64,000 bases of DNA from Rhypophila decipiens (taxonomy: Eukaryota; Ascomycota; Sordariomycetes; Sordariales; Naviculisporaceae): contig MU858058.1 of NCBI GenBank assembly GCA_033297075.1, forward strand, positions 310,001 to 374,000, given 5' to 3'. A program made the position numbers and the translations under genes. The notes under the pieces are model-generated. The model was not told the DNA's origin, made no database searches, and saw nothing but the letters and a program-made list of their open reading frames with translations. Shown here piece by piece: positions 54,130 through 64,000 of this stretch; the first letter of the stretch is position 1, and the number at the start of each line of letters is the position of its first letter.

Positions 54130-57100
54130 ATGACCAGTCCATCGGCTACTGCTCCAGGCAGTAGTGATTGTCATATCACAAGCTCCGTGTCGCCTAGTGC
54201 CGAGACGAACCTTCAACATGTTGGCCAGGATGGCGCTGTCTCCCTGCCTCTAACCTTTTCTGACACGCCCACTGGACTCCCACAGCTAGGCGTCAACACC
54301 ATCACCGATGACAATACGGACAAGGCCGACCAACCGAAACCCTTGAAAAAGATCCTGTCACGACCACCAACTCAACCACCACCCTCCACACATGACGGTC
54401 CAACGTCCAGTCCCTCGACCCCGCCTGTCCCAATCCAACATTCGCGACGACCTTCGCCCGGCCTTGCAGCGCGATTAAAGGCACTCGGTTTCGGCACTCG
54501 CAAGTCTAACTCTCCGACCCCTTCACATCATCCAGATTCTGTTGGCCGACTCCCCGAAGAGCAGCTCAGGAAGCTTGACGAAGGTCACCAGCTGAAGTCG
54601 GCCGCTCCCACGATCGAGCGGCGGGGCCGCCCCTGGAAGGGCCTCGTCCGTATCCCATCCAGATCGAGTCTCAAATCGAATAAGTCCCACAAGACAAACG
54701 AAGAAATTATTGATGAGGAGGCCGCCAGCGAGGTCAAGCCCGAGTTTCTTCCGGAAATCGTTGCGTCCAAACCTCTTGAAATGGATACTTTGAAGTACCG
54801 GCTTCCAGACCACACGAATGGGAATGGTGTAAAGGTGCAGAGGGAAACACGGGAAGAGCACCTAGCACGCGAGTCGAGACGGCCATCGTCGGCGGACAAA
54901 GACCTGCCCCCGTTACCGCCCAAGGACACGCCGCCTCTGGAACAAGGCGTGGGGATTGCATACAACTCCAACAACGATGTTTTCAGCCCTGATGCCGTTT
55001 CATACTTCAACCCTCTAGGTCTCCAAAGACCAGGATCCATATATACACTTTCCCGGGCTTCGTTTGCGAACCAACTCGCGCAGCTAACCTCACTCCAGCT
55101 CCCAGATGCAGGGTCGCTCTCCAGCAGAGTATCCGCCATTCCTACCGCCCAGGCGGCCGCATCAGCGCTCATCGGTGCCGCAGATCAGATTAGGGGCTGG
55201 ATCTACAAGGCATCCGAGGTGATTGGGGGCTTGGAGAGCGACGATGATGTGGAATGGGCAGCAGCCGGTGGCCGCGAGGGCGTGGAGGAGGTTGAAAATG
55301 CCATTGCACGATTTGGCAAGTTGATGAAGGTCTATGTCAGTGCCACCGAAGAATTGCACGAGCGAGACGACATAAATAGCGTTCCACCAGACGACCTGCA
55401 AAGCGCCGTGGCCCAGATGGAATCTATTCTGCACGAATGGGCAAAAATCCACCAGACTTTGCACCATGTCAAGGCACAGGTCGAAATAGCGATGGAGTGG
55501 GAGGAGCTGTGGAACGTTGTCCTCGGCGATATCCAAAATGAGATGGACGAGCTGAGTCGGTTGGTCTTCGAGATGGAAGAGCGACGGCACAAGTCACTCT
55601 TGACTGTCCATCCCGGAGACGGGGCAGATTATGGGGACCTCGAGACCATCGTAGAAGAGACACCGCCCAACATGTCACGGCTCCAGCCTGGGGGCAATCG
55701 ATTCAGCCTGCTTCCGTTCCCCGCTAGCCCGAGCTCACCCTCTCCAATCAGCACTGGCATTTCACAAGACGATTCCAGCCTCTTGGCCCTGTTCGCTCGC
55801 ATGCAGCCTCTCAAGGCGTCACTGGACTTTCTTCCTATGAGGTTGGAGCAGTTCAAGTCCAGGGCAGAAAACATATTTCCGACAGCCTGGGAAGAGCTGG
55901 AAATGAGGAGGACAAATCTCGAAGCGAGCTGCAACAAGCTGGAAAAGGACGCCGACTCGCTCCGTAAGGAACTTGGAGAGGACCGTTGGATCATCGTATT
56001 CCGGAATGCCGGGCGACAGGCCCAAAAGATGTACGAGTCGGTAGACAGAAGTGTGGCAAGACTTCGGGAGGCTATCGATGGAGGGATGCATCTGACGAAC
56101 CAGCCGGTCATGACCAAGAAGATTGAGAGTTACGAGGCCAAGAAGACGCACTACGGGCCGGCAGTCGAGAGAGTCCTCTCCATCATTGACAAAGGAGTCA
56201 AGGATCGGCTGACCGTCAATGGGGAAATATTGCGACTGCACAACGAGATGCAAGCCAAATGGGGCGATTTGAAGGAGCGCATGGCCGAGCTTGATTTTGC
56301 CTTGGAAGAGATTCAAGCAGACAGGAAAGGGCAACAACTTCGGGACTCCATCTCAAGCATGCTGTCAAACGACAGATCAACGCTTGCAAGTGGTAACGAG
56401 ACGCCGCAGAGCTCACCGCCCTCATCTGTGATCATGTCAAGCATGGGGCTCGTCAAGCCCGTCACTGTCAAACCAACAGCAAAGCCACGGGCAATCAGCA
56501 CTGGGAGCCACTTGCCTCAGCCTTCAAACCGAAGACTGTCCTCACTCCCAACTCCTGCGCATCAAATTCCCCGAAAAGCCTTAACACCGCGTGTATCTGC
56601 TCTCTCGACACCGGGCAGGGAGGGTTCGACTACTCCTACGGGCAACAGACCGGCCCGTCCTGGGTCGACAGTGCCAGGGAGTCATAAGCCTAGGTGGAAC
56701 GGCTCAACGAATACATCGGACGTCGACACAGGCCACAACTTTAAGCCACTCACGCTCACTACGCCCAGCCCCTATGCCAAACGAACGCCCACCCCCGTTC
56801 GCTCAGTGTCTGCACTGACACCATCCTCGACCTCGAAATTGCCCACCATACGGAGCCCGCTTTCTCGGGCTGGCTCTTCGTCTCCTGTTCCAGAAGATAC
56901 ACCCTCGAAGCTGACACCGAGGCCTCAACTTTCGTTCCGAGAAAGACTGGCTTCTTCTCCTGGGCCCTATTCCCAGCAGGCCCTGTCCAAAACCCGACTT
57001 TCTGTTCAAGGATCGGGGTCTGATCTGGCCTCCAGAAGGGCATCCTTACAGCCACCTAGACTAACGGGTTCGTCTTCTGACATCACCCCTCGATCAGCAA

Positions 57101-57279
57101 GCTCGATGGCAGTTTCCCGGCGTACCAGTCTTCTTCCACAACCAAGGGCACAGTCCAAAGCCGAGGGACGGGAGAGTCCCCAAGCCCTTGCCGGCGCAAG
57201 GTTTGCAATGCGCAAGAATAGCAGCACTGCGTCAACTGATGGAAAATCTGTTGATAATAAGCCAAGGTGGCGAGGCTAG
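54130..57279 (+). CDS. kar9: KAR9 family cortical/spindle orientation protein
   Basis: A single exon of 1049 aa. KAR9 family proteins link microtubule plus ends (through EB1/Bim1) to the cortex and type V myosin, to orient the spindle and move nuclei. Residues 1-280 are Ser/Pro-rich with a polybasic RIPSRSSLKSNKSHK patch. The KAR9 domain spans about 290-750 and is a helical spectrin-like bundle (AAASALIGAADQIRGWIYKASEVIGGL; WEELWNVVLGDIQNEMDELSRLVFEMEERR; FPTAWEELEMRRTNLEASCNKLEKD). Residues 770-1049 are basic and Ser/Thr/Pro-rich, typical of microtubule-binding tails. SKLP near 910 fits the EB1-binding SxI/LP pattern. The ATG at 54130 follows a long leader. Assignment is by overall layout and the helical domain. 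Confidence 0.88.
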   Translation: MTSPSATAPGSSDCHITSSVSPSAETNLQHVGQDGAVSLPLTFSDTPTGLPQLGVNTITDDNTDKADQPKPLKKILSRPPTQPPPSTHDGPTSSPSTPPVPIQHSRRPSPGLAARLKALGFGTRKSNSPTPSHHPDSVGRLPEEQLRKLDEGHQLKSAAPTIERRGRPWKGLVRIPSRSSLKSNKSHKTNEEIIDEEAASEVKPEFLPEIVASKPLEMDTLKYRLPDHTNGNGVKVQRETREEHLARESRRPSSADKDLPPLPPKDTPPLEQGVGIAYNSNNDVFSPDAVSYFNPLGLQRPGSIYTLSRASFANQLAQLTSLQLPDAGSLSSRVSAIPTAQAAASALIGAADQIRGWIYKASEVIGGLESDDDVEWAAAGGREGVEEVENAIARFGKLMKVYVSATEELHERDDINSVPPDDLQSAVAQMESILHEWAKIHQTLHHVKAQVEIAMEWEELWNVVLGDIQNEMDELSRLVFEMEERRHKSLLTVHPGDGADYGDLETIVEETPPNMSRLQPGGNRFSLLPFPASPSSPSPISTGISQDDSSLLALFARMQPLKASLDFLPMRLEQFKSRAENIFPTAWEELEMRRTNLEASCNKLEKDADSLRKELGEDRWIIVFRNAGRQAQKMYESVDRSVARLREAIDGGMHLTNQPVMTKKIESYEAKKTHYGPAVERVLSIIDKGVKDRLTVNGEILRLHNEMQAKWGDLKERMAELDFALEEIQADRKGQQLRDSISSMLSNDRSTLASGNETPQSSPPSSVIMSSMGLVKPVTVKPTAKPRAISTGSHLPQPSNRRLSSLPTPAHQIPRKALTPRVSALSTPGREGSTTPTGNRPARPGSTVPGSHKPRWNGSTNTSDVDTGHNFKPLTLTTPSPYAKRTPTPVRSVSALTPSSTSKLPTIRSPLSRAGSSSPVPEDTPSKLTPRPQLSFRERLASSPGPYSQQALSKTRLSVQGSGSDLASRRASLQPPRLTGSSSDITPRSASSMAVSRRTSLLPQPRAQSKAEGRESPQALAGARFAMRKNSSTASTDGKSVDNKPRWRG

Positions 57280-58074
57280 TTATTCGGGGCCAATTATTTT
57301 CTTCTTGATAAAACTCTTGATGAGCTATTTCTTCTTTCGATTCCATTCATCCATTTTAAATCTATGTCTTTTATTGAGTCGTAAAAGTTGTTTTGTTGTG
57401 CTTTCAGAATATGGACAGCCACCCGGAGGCTGCTTACCTTTGGGGTTGTTAGGCGTTGTTTTTAGGACATTGTTACACTGAGATGTTTCTCTAGGCTTGT
57501 TTGGTGTTTTGTTCTCGAGTGTAGCCTTTTGGTTTACCTGACCTTTTACTGTGACGAGTTGTTGGAGCCACGCTTTGAGTTCTCATCCGCAGCAGCACTT
57601 CTTCTCTTGTTTCCCTTCTTCCGTCTCACCCTGGTTGATATTTCATTTGTTTGAGGCAAACGGACGGTCATGGGTAGGCGGGTCTGTTGCATGTTTGGGC
57701 GCAAAGGCTCGGTGAGAGAGCGTGACCTATTTTTGTTCTGAGCTGCTTATTATACCACTTGATATGTACATAGTTTCTGAGGCAAAATATCCTACCTCTA
57801 TCAGATAGCTGCCGACGTTATTCATGGCGCTTTGGAAAAATAACAATGTAGCTTTAAGATCCTTACTCGTCGGTTAAGCCAAGGCGTGGTCGGGGAACCG
57901 ACTCTTTTCGCGTTCGAGAGTCGGTTCAGAAAACCCAGAGAGGCGAGTATCCCTATGACGCCGAAGTGTCTACCTGTTTATCAATAAGGATATGTAATGT
58001 ATATATAAATATATACCTAGAGTTGTAAGATCTAAAATTTACTAACTATTATTGAAAAATTTGGATAAAATAAA
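57280..58074. other. Intergenic region with small inverted repeat
   Basis: The 3' flank of KAR9. An 11-bp inverted repeat (GAACCGACTCT / AGAGTCGGTTC) lies at 57895-57927. An AT-rich stretch at 57980-58075 leads into the foldback element. Confidence 0.6.
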
Positions 58075-58437
58075 CCTTAAATCTCCTGCTTATAGAGACG
58101 ATAGGGCTCTCATCAAATCTTATAAGAACTCCCTAAGGATTTTCCTAGAATCTTCATCAGAACGATTCACCAGTCGGTCCCACCGACAACGTCAATCTTC
58201 TTACAATCATCTACCACGCGATCAACAAGCTAAGCTCGCCAAACGCCGGAAAGACCATCTGAGATGTACAAGGAAATTTGTTGTTCGCGTTATAGATGAT
58301 TGTAAGAAGATTGTCGTTGTCGGTGGGATCAATTAGTGAATCGGTTGTAATCGTGATGAAGATGCTGGAAAAATCCTCTGTGAGTTCTTGATAAGACTTC
58401 AAGAGTGCCCTTACTGCCTCTACAAGCAGGAGGCTAA
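58075..58437. repeat. Foldback element with 150-bp inverted arms
   Basis: The left arm (58075-58226) and the reverse complement of the right arm (58280-58437) align through their length with substitutions and small indels. The best-conserved core is CAATCTTCTTACAATCATCT. A 53-bp spacer separates them. Both strands carry short open frames without family matches. It ends only about 12 bp from the 3' end of tRNA-Val, and may be a non-autonomous transposon or a decayed inverted duplication. Confidence 0.75.
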
Positions 58438-58448
58438 GGCTCATATCA

Positions 58449-58522
58449 TGATCCGAGGCGGGCTCGATCCGCCGACCTTCAGTGTGTTAGACTGACGTGA
58501 TAACCAACTACACCATCGGACC
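58449..58522 (-). tRNA. tRNA-Val(AAC), with variant T loop
   Basis: On the minus strand, acceptor GGTCCGA pairs with TCGGATC (one G-T pair). The D stem is GTG/CAC. The anticodon stem TCAGT/ACTGA encloses loop CTAACAC with anticodon AAC. T stem GGCGG pairs with CCGCC. The T loop reads ATCGAGC, so the near-universal T54 is A, which also alters the B box. There is no intron. No oligo-T terminator follows within about 75 bp; the first is inside the foldback element. Confidence 0.88.
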
Positions 58523-58978
58523 TGGTTGCTTGTTATGCCTTGAAGTGTACAACATAATTTGTAAGAGCAGGCAGTGATGCAGTCCACGCCGGCGGGATGG
58601 CAGTCAGAGCTACCCCTCCAATCAGGAAGTGGCGCGGCGTTGGAACCGCGTAATCGGTCAGGTAAGGTGCAGCAGAGGGATCAGCAGCTATAAATTAGTG
58701 CTGCACAGTACTTTTAGTACTGTGGATTCAACAACGTAGCCTCATACGAATTGCATCGCATCCTCCCAGGCTGCGCAGGGGATTCTTGTAAACTGATTAC
58801 CCTCGGCGCCGCATGCCACCATACATTTGACTGAACAGCCCCAGAGAGCCTGCGATGAGCCAGTACAGCGGACTTGCAACTCGGGGACCTCCTGTTCTCG
58901 AATCCAACGGCAAAGCGAGAATTACCATCCAGCATCCCACTAAGCTGTTGTAGCTCGGTAGCTCCCACTGCTGCCACC
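58523..58978. other. Promoter region of DOP1
   Basis: A divergent spacer between tRNA-Val and the Dopey gene. No further gene is seen. The DOP1 ATG has a strong context (GCCACCATGG). Confidence 0.5.
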
Positions 58979-61900
58979 ATGGCGCTCGATCTCGGCCGCC
59001 GATCCGTTTCCCCTGAGAGCTCTGGTCGAGAATCTCCGGTCCCCAGACAATGGAGGAACCAGTTAGGCGGCGGTATGAAGAGACCAGGCAGTGTTCCCTA
59101 TTTGTGATGGCAGCACTGACTATAGACGGGGAATCGCAGACGAGCCACCGCCCAAGGACAAACACTACCGCAAATATGCATCGGGCGTCGACCGGGCGCT
59201 CTCGTTATTCGACACTGCCCTGCAAGAATGGGCTGATTATATCTCTTTTCTGAACCGGCTGCTAAAGGTAGGGAATGCGAAAGTACCGAAGAAGACATGT
59301 TGCGACTGGCGGCTGCTGACTCTCCCTTGTCGCATCTCGCTCTAGGCACTTCAAGCACGCCCATCCTCGGCAGCGACGATTCCAGCCAAGGCAACGGTCG
59401 CGAAACGCTTGTCACAATGTCTCAATCCCTCATTGCCGTCAGGGGTCCACCAGAAAGCTTTAGAGGTCTATAATCATGTCTTCACAATCATTGGGAAAGA
59501 CGGGCTGTCGAGGGATCTGCCGCTATACCTGCCCGGCCTGGCCTCTGTCCTCTCCTTCGGATCTTTATCCGTCCGCACGCCCTTCCTCAACCTCCTCGAG
59601 CGTCATGTCTTACCCGTCAACCCGCGATCACTTCGCCCCGCCGTCAAGTCTCTCGTGTTGGCTCTCCTTCCAGGTCTCGAGGAGGAAACGAGTGAGGATT
59701 TCGATCGAACGTTGAAGCTGATGGAGCGCTTCAAGGCTGCCATACGGCCAGCGGACGGCCAAGAAATAACACCAATTCATTCTACGGGGGACGATTACTT
59801 CTGGCAATGCTTCTTTCTAGCAGCAATCACTGGCCATACGAGACGTACGGGCGCACTGGCGTACTTGGTACGCTCCCTTCCCGAGCTGGGTCACGCGCTC
59901 CAGCCAGAGGGCCAAAAGGGGACTGATGCTGGACAAAATAGCATGGATTCGGAGGGATCTGCAAAGTTAACACAGCTGGTTACAACACCAGAACCCGGTC
60001 TGCTAATACGTTGCTTCGCCGCCGGTCTTGCAGACGATCAGCTCCTCATTCAACGAGGATACCTGGATTTACTTGTTAGCCATTTACCACTCCATTCTAA
60101 AGTCCTCCAGTCCAGAGCGAAATCGGGTGATTTGGAACTCCTGCTACGAGCAGCCGCTGGCGTAACAATACGCCGAGATATGAGTCTCAACAGGCGGCTG
60201 TGGACATGGCTGCTTGGACCCGAGCCGGCCGCCTCTCATGAAGGCGAGAACGGCATGGAGTCGCCAGCTTCCCCTTCCAGTCACACACAGGGCTATTTTG
60301 CCTCTGGGACGAGCTACTTTGAGGAATTCGGGTTGCAGCCGCTCACGCGGGCTCTGCTTGGCATGATAAAATCGGATGCCGACAGCAACCCGGCAGAAAT
60401 AGCGCGCCCATACCGTATATGTCTTTCTTTGATGGATAGATGGGAGATCGGTGGGCTAGTAGTACCCGAAGTCTTCCTGTCTGTCGTCGATAATGTCAGG
60501 GAGTTCAAAGGAAAGGCAAACAAGGCCGATTTCGTCGAGGTGCTACGCAGCGCGAGCGTTTTCTTCGATGGCGTCGAGAGCGGTCTAATTTATAGTGAAA
60601 TTCTGACCCTCGTGGCCCAGGCTATAAGTCCGGGAACACTCTCGGTTGATGAACGGACTGCAAAGCTCGACTTGGTCAACTTCATCCTAACGCACTTCAA
60701 CGTCAGAGAGGAAGAGATGATTACCATCCACGCTCCTCTCACTGTTCTGTCTATCCTATGCATGACCGAGGAGGCCAAGGAGACGGGGAGGTCTTCTTCC
60801 AGGAGCTCACTACCGGCCAGTTCCCCTCTTCCTACCCAAGCTCTTTCTATCGCGGCCAGTTTGCTTGAGCTTGTGCCCGAACGAGCCTTTCTGGCGGATA
60901 CCAAGGGGCAGCAGACTGCTGCGATCGAGTCCAAAGTTCTCGCTGGTATCCCTAACGTGGAACTTCTGAAAAAGATCCGAACGTTCTACGTTACTGATCA
61001 AGGTAACTCGGAGGCGGCCGCTCTCCCGTTTGCTCGGCAAAATGTGGTGGAGCTTCTTCTACAGAAGGCATGCAACCTCAATTGCGAGAGCCTGGGCCAA
61101 AAGGAAGCCGGGGACGAGGTGGCGGTGAAGAGTCGAATCCTCATGCTCCTCCTGTCCAAGTCGCCTGCTCAGTCATATCTTGACGCCAAAAGGCTTTTAG
61201 CATCTCTCCACAGGCGCCTGTCTTACGCATCACCAATACCATTCATTACCTATTCCTCGATTCTTAGCCTCTCTACCCATCTTCACTCGTCGGGTCGGAT
61301 ATCCCATGTTGAACTATCGGAGCTGGTTACTCCATTGGTCAGACATGCGTGGGCATTCCTATCCGGGTCAGAACCAAAATATCATGTCGAGACTGTTCGC
61401 AGCCTATGGGTGTTGCAGACGGCCCTGTCACCGTCAAACCGGGATATAGAGGCGGCCATATCATCCCTGATGCTCGAGAAGGACACTGCGGGCACGTACG
61501 CCCAACGTCCTTCGGAACCTGGTCGGAGCTTCTGTGTACTGTGGTCTCACAGCTTGCAAGACAATCCCTCGGGTGCTGATCGGCGGGGCCCGAAAACACC
61601 GAATGGGGACTTGAAGGCACCCCCGCGTCTTGCCGGCATGGACAATTATGAAGTCATGTTGACCCGGCCCCTGTTCTTGATGCTCGATGCCCTTGTGGAT
61701 GAGCGAACACAGTTGTTCATGACGGTCAAAACATGGATCAGCAACTCGTCGGGAATAGACCGGCTATTTGCCGTCTTTGTTTCCAAGTTCGCAGAGCTGT
61801 CTTTTCTGCGTCGGCGACAGGACACGGCTGCATCCGCAACAGATACCCAGCTAACGACAGACGATGATCTGGATTTGGTCTTGTACTATGTCCGGTCTCT

Positions 61901-64000
61901 GTCCCTTGTGTTCAGATGGGGGCCTAACAGCATGTGGGCTGCCATGGCGAAGAAGACCATCCGCTCTACATCCTACTATCCTCCACTTTCCGAAATCACC
62001 GGAACCGACCAAGATGTTACATATCAGGAGTTCTTCCTCCGGGTCTGCCTCAATTGCAAATCTGGAAACAAATTACTAGATAACGAGGGTTCTGAGGGAC
62101 GTGTAACACAGTTATACCGCTGTGCTTTGTCCGCTCTCCACCAGATTCTCCTCAACCCCTATTCTGCGCCCCTGTGCAAACTCCAGCTCGAAACTCCACT
62201 CATCGAGAAGCTTATGGAATCGCTGATGGGGCCTGATCCCTATGTTCAAGTCTTGCTACTTGATGTTGTCTACGCCTCCCTGAGGCTTCGGGAGATGCTA
62301 CCAGTCGAGCTTCCATCGTCACCTACGAATGAGAAACGGCCCACCACTGCCGACCCTGCCAAGGGGTACAGACCCTCTATAACAGGCGAAAGGCCCCAAG
62401 TTGCTCAGCTCACTCCTCCGACATTGCTCAAGTGTATCCTCGCTGGGCTTAGTTCGGCTAGCAGTCGACCAGTCCTAGACAGTTGGATCTCGTTTCTCTC
62501 CGAATGCCTCCCTTTATACTCAGAATCGATATTCCAGGTGCTGATTCCTCTTGTCGAGACTTTGTGCGCTCAGATTGCCGACACCTTCAAGAGCCTGCAA
62601 CGGCTCTTCCGGTCGTCGGATCAGTTGCCGACCCACGGCGCAGTCGGGCCCGAGACGACATTAATATCTCTCCTGCATGGTCTTGACCTTGTTCTGGCCA
62701 AAGGACACGAAAGGCTCCTGGCTGAAGAGGCCAGGGCCCAGGATGTCAAGAGTCCAGAACAGCCCCAAGGCTTCTTCGGCAACATGGTCTCGGGCGTCTT
62801 TTCTTCGGATGCGCCTCAATCGCGAAGCGCCACGGCCAATGACAGACTCACAGTCTTGCTTGCCTTCCAGGACGCAGTCCGCATATGCTTCACCATCTGG
62901 TCCTGGGGCCAAGGAAGCGATTCGCTACTGCAGGATGTCTCGTCTGGGGCCTCGTTTACTTATACCTCTCTGCGCATGAGGAACCGCGCCAGACGGTTGT
63001 TGGAGCACCTGTTTGCCGCAGAGACTCTGGAATGCCTCGAGACGGTTATTGGGATATGGAAAGGCGCACTGCTGGACAGCCCTGAGACGACAAGACATGC
63101 AGAGGTGTTCAACCTGCTGCCCGCTCTGACCGAATCCCGTCCCAAGCACACCATGCCGGCTCTGTTCAATGCAATCTATAGCCGGACGAACCCCAGTGCG
63201 TTGGAAGCGTCGAGACGATCAACACTGACCATTGAGCTTCAAGACACCGACGTCGTCATCTTCTTGGTGGATTATGCCCGGTCCTTGGAGGATGACGCTA
63301 TGGACGAGATCTGGCAGGATTGCATGCTCTTCTTGAAGGATCTCTTGGGTAACCCGTTTCCGCATCGCCAGGCACTCCCTAGCCTGCTGGAGTTTGCGGC
63401 GATTCTGGGCGAGAAGGTGGACAACACCAACTTTGGGGAACAGCGGAGGATGCGTCGCGACCTGGCGGTAAGTTCTGTTGTCCGCTTCCCAGCAACTATA
63501 AGTAGGATCAGCATCTAACAGGCGTTTGTTTCTCTAGGATCTTTTCATTCGACTCCTTACAGCCATTTTCACCACACGGCCGGGCATTGCCGAGAGCGCC
63601 ACTGGGGCATCATCCATTTCGTCTGCCTCGGAAAAGCGGCCAAGTGAAGTCTCTCGTCAGTCAGCTTCCACAATCCGGGCACCTAGCGACCGAGCTGAAG
63701 ACGTGGTCCGGATTCTCTCCACCATCGTCCCAAATCTCCCCAAGATTCTGGTCGACAACGACCGCATCCTCACGGCAGCCAGTTCGATCTCGACCAACGT
63801 GATCGGGCCTACTCTTCGCTCAAAGGCATTCCCGGACACTGTCTCCAAGAACACCTTGGTCTTGCTCCAGGAACTCTCACGTCTCCCGAATAACCAGAAA
63901 TCATGGAAGAAAGATGTAGCAGACGCATTCAACGACTCTCGCTTCTTCGGCTCCAATCTGACACTCGTCCAAGAAGACTGGCTGCCGCTCCTCAAGCAAT
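58979..64000 (+). CDS. dop1: Dopey/DOP1 family protein, 3' end outside the window
   Basis: Four exons are visible: 58979-59072, 59140-59267, 59346-63467 and 63538 to the window edge. This gives about 1602 residues so far. The N terminus MALDLGRRSVSPESS leads to the conserved Dopey N-terminal domain (DKHYRKYASGVDRALSLFD, WADYISFLNRLLK, then LSQCLNPSLPSGVHQKALEVYNHVF). The rest is a long helical-repeat protein with no enzyme motif. Dop1 works with Mon2 (Ysl2) and the flippase Neo1 at endosomes and the trans-Golgi, in retrograde traffic and cell morphogenesis. The exon 1 splice is chosen because it alone joins in frame to EPPPKDKHYRKY. The gene is cut by the right edge; full-length homologues are commonly 1600-1900 aa. 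Confidence 0.93.

Noticed and set aside
1..64000. CRISPR arrays, ribosome binding sites, operons, rRNA genes
   Set aside because: The window is fungal nuclear DNA; no spaced repeat arrays and no 5S rRNA sequence were seen.

Overview
The window looks like nuclear DNA of a filamentous ascomycete, most likely a Sordariomycete near Neurospora or Chaetomium. Genes are intron-poor. Introns are short (about 50-100 nt) with GTRNGN donors, CTAAC-like branch points and YAG acceptors. The proteins are fungal types: KAR9, Dopey, an Upc2-like C6 zinc-cluster factor, a DUF1765 protein and a QDE-3/Sgs1-type RecQ. There is no operon structure, and intergenic spaces reach 5 kb. Species assignment is inference.

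Layout. 0.9-4.7 kb: a CENP-K/Sim4-like kinetochore protein, dUTPase with MluI-box-like sequences upstream, and a small conserved Ser/Thr-rich protein with a minisatellite in its intron. 6.1-7.4 kb: a 205-bp MITE-like element and a tail-anchored-type reading frame broken by one in-frame TAG. 8-11.1 kb: a secreted protein with several dibasic sites, then an ACR3 arsenite efflux carrier. 11.1-16.3 kb: no gene seen. 16.3-20.5 kb: a large DUF1765 protein. 21.8-24.5 kb: tRNA-Ser(GCT) with an intron, a small secreted precursor with two near-identical 18-residue repeats, and a tRNA-like relic with pol III boxes. 24.7-28.8 kb: an unrecognised 662-aa protein and cystathionine gamma-lyase. 31.4-37.4 kb: an Upc2-like transcription factor, RPF2 (60S ribosome assembly) and an NNP nitrate transporter. 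40.8-51.1 kb: a DUF1275 membrane protein, a large RecQ helicase and an unrecognised Ser-rich protein. 54.1-57.3 kb: KAR9 (spindle orientation). 58.0-64.0 kb: an inverted-repeat element abutting tRNA-Val(AAC), then the Dopey/DOP1 gene, which runs off the right edge.

The genes do not form an obvious pathway cluster. Most are housekeeping (kinetochore, dUTP hydrolysis, ribosome assembly, sulfur amino acids, membrane traffic, DNA repair), mixed with accessory genes (arsenite efflux, nitrate uptake, secreted proteins). The best candidates for something undescribed are the repeat-bearing secreted precursor at 23.4-23.7 kb and the dibasic-site-rich secreted protein at 8.0-9.4 kb. All intron boundaries were set by eye from splice consensus, reading frame and family conservation, without transcript evidence.
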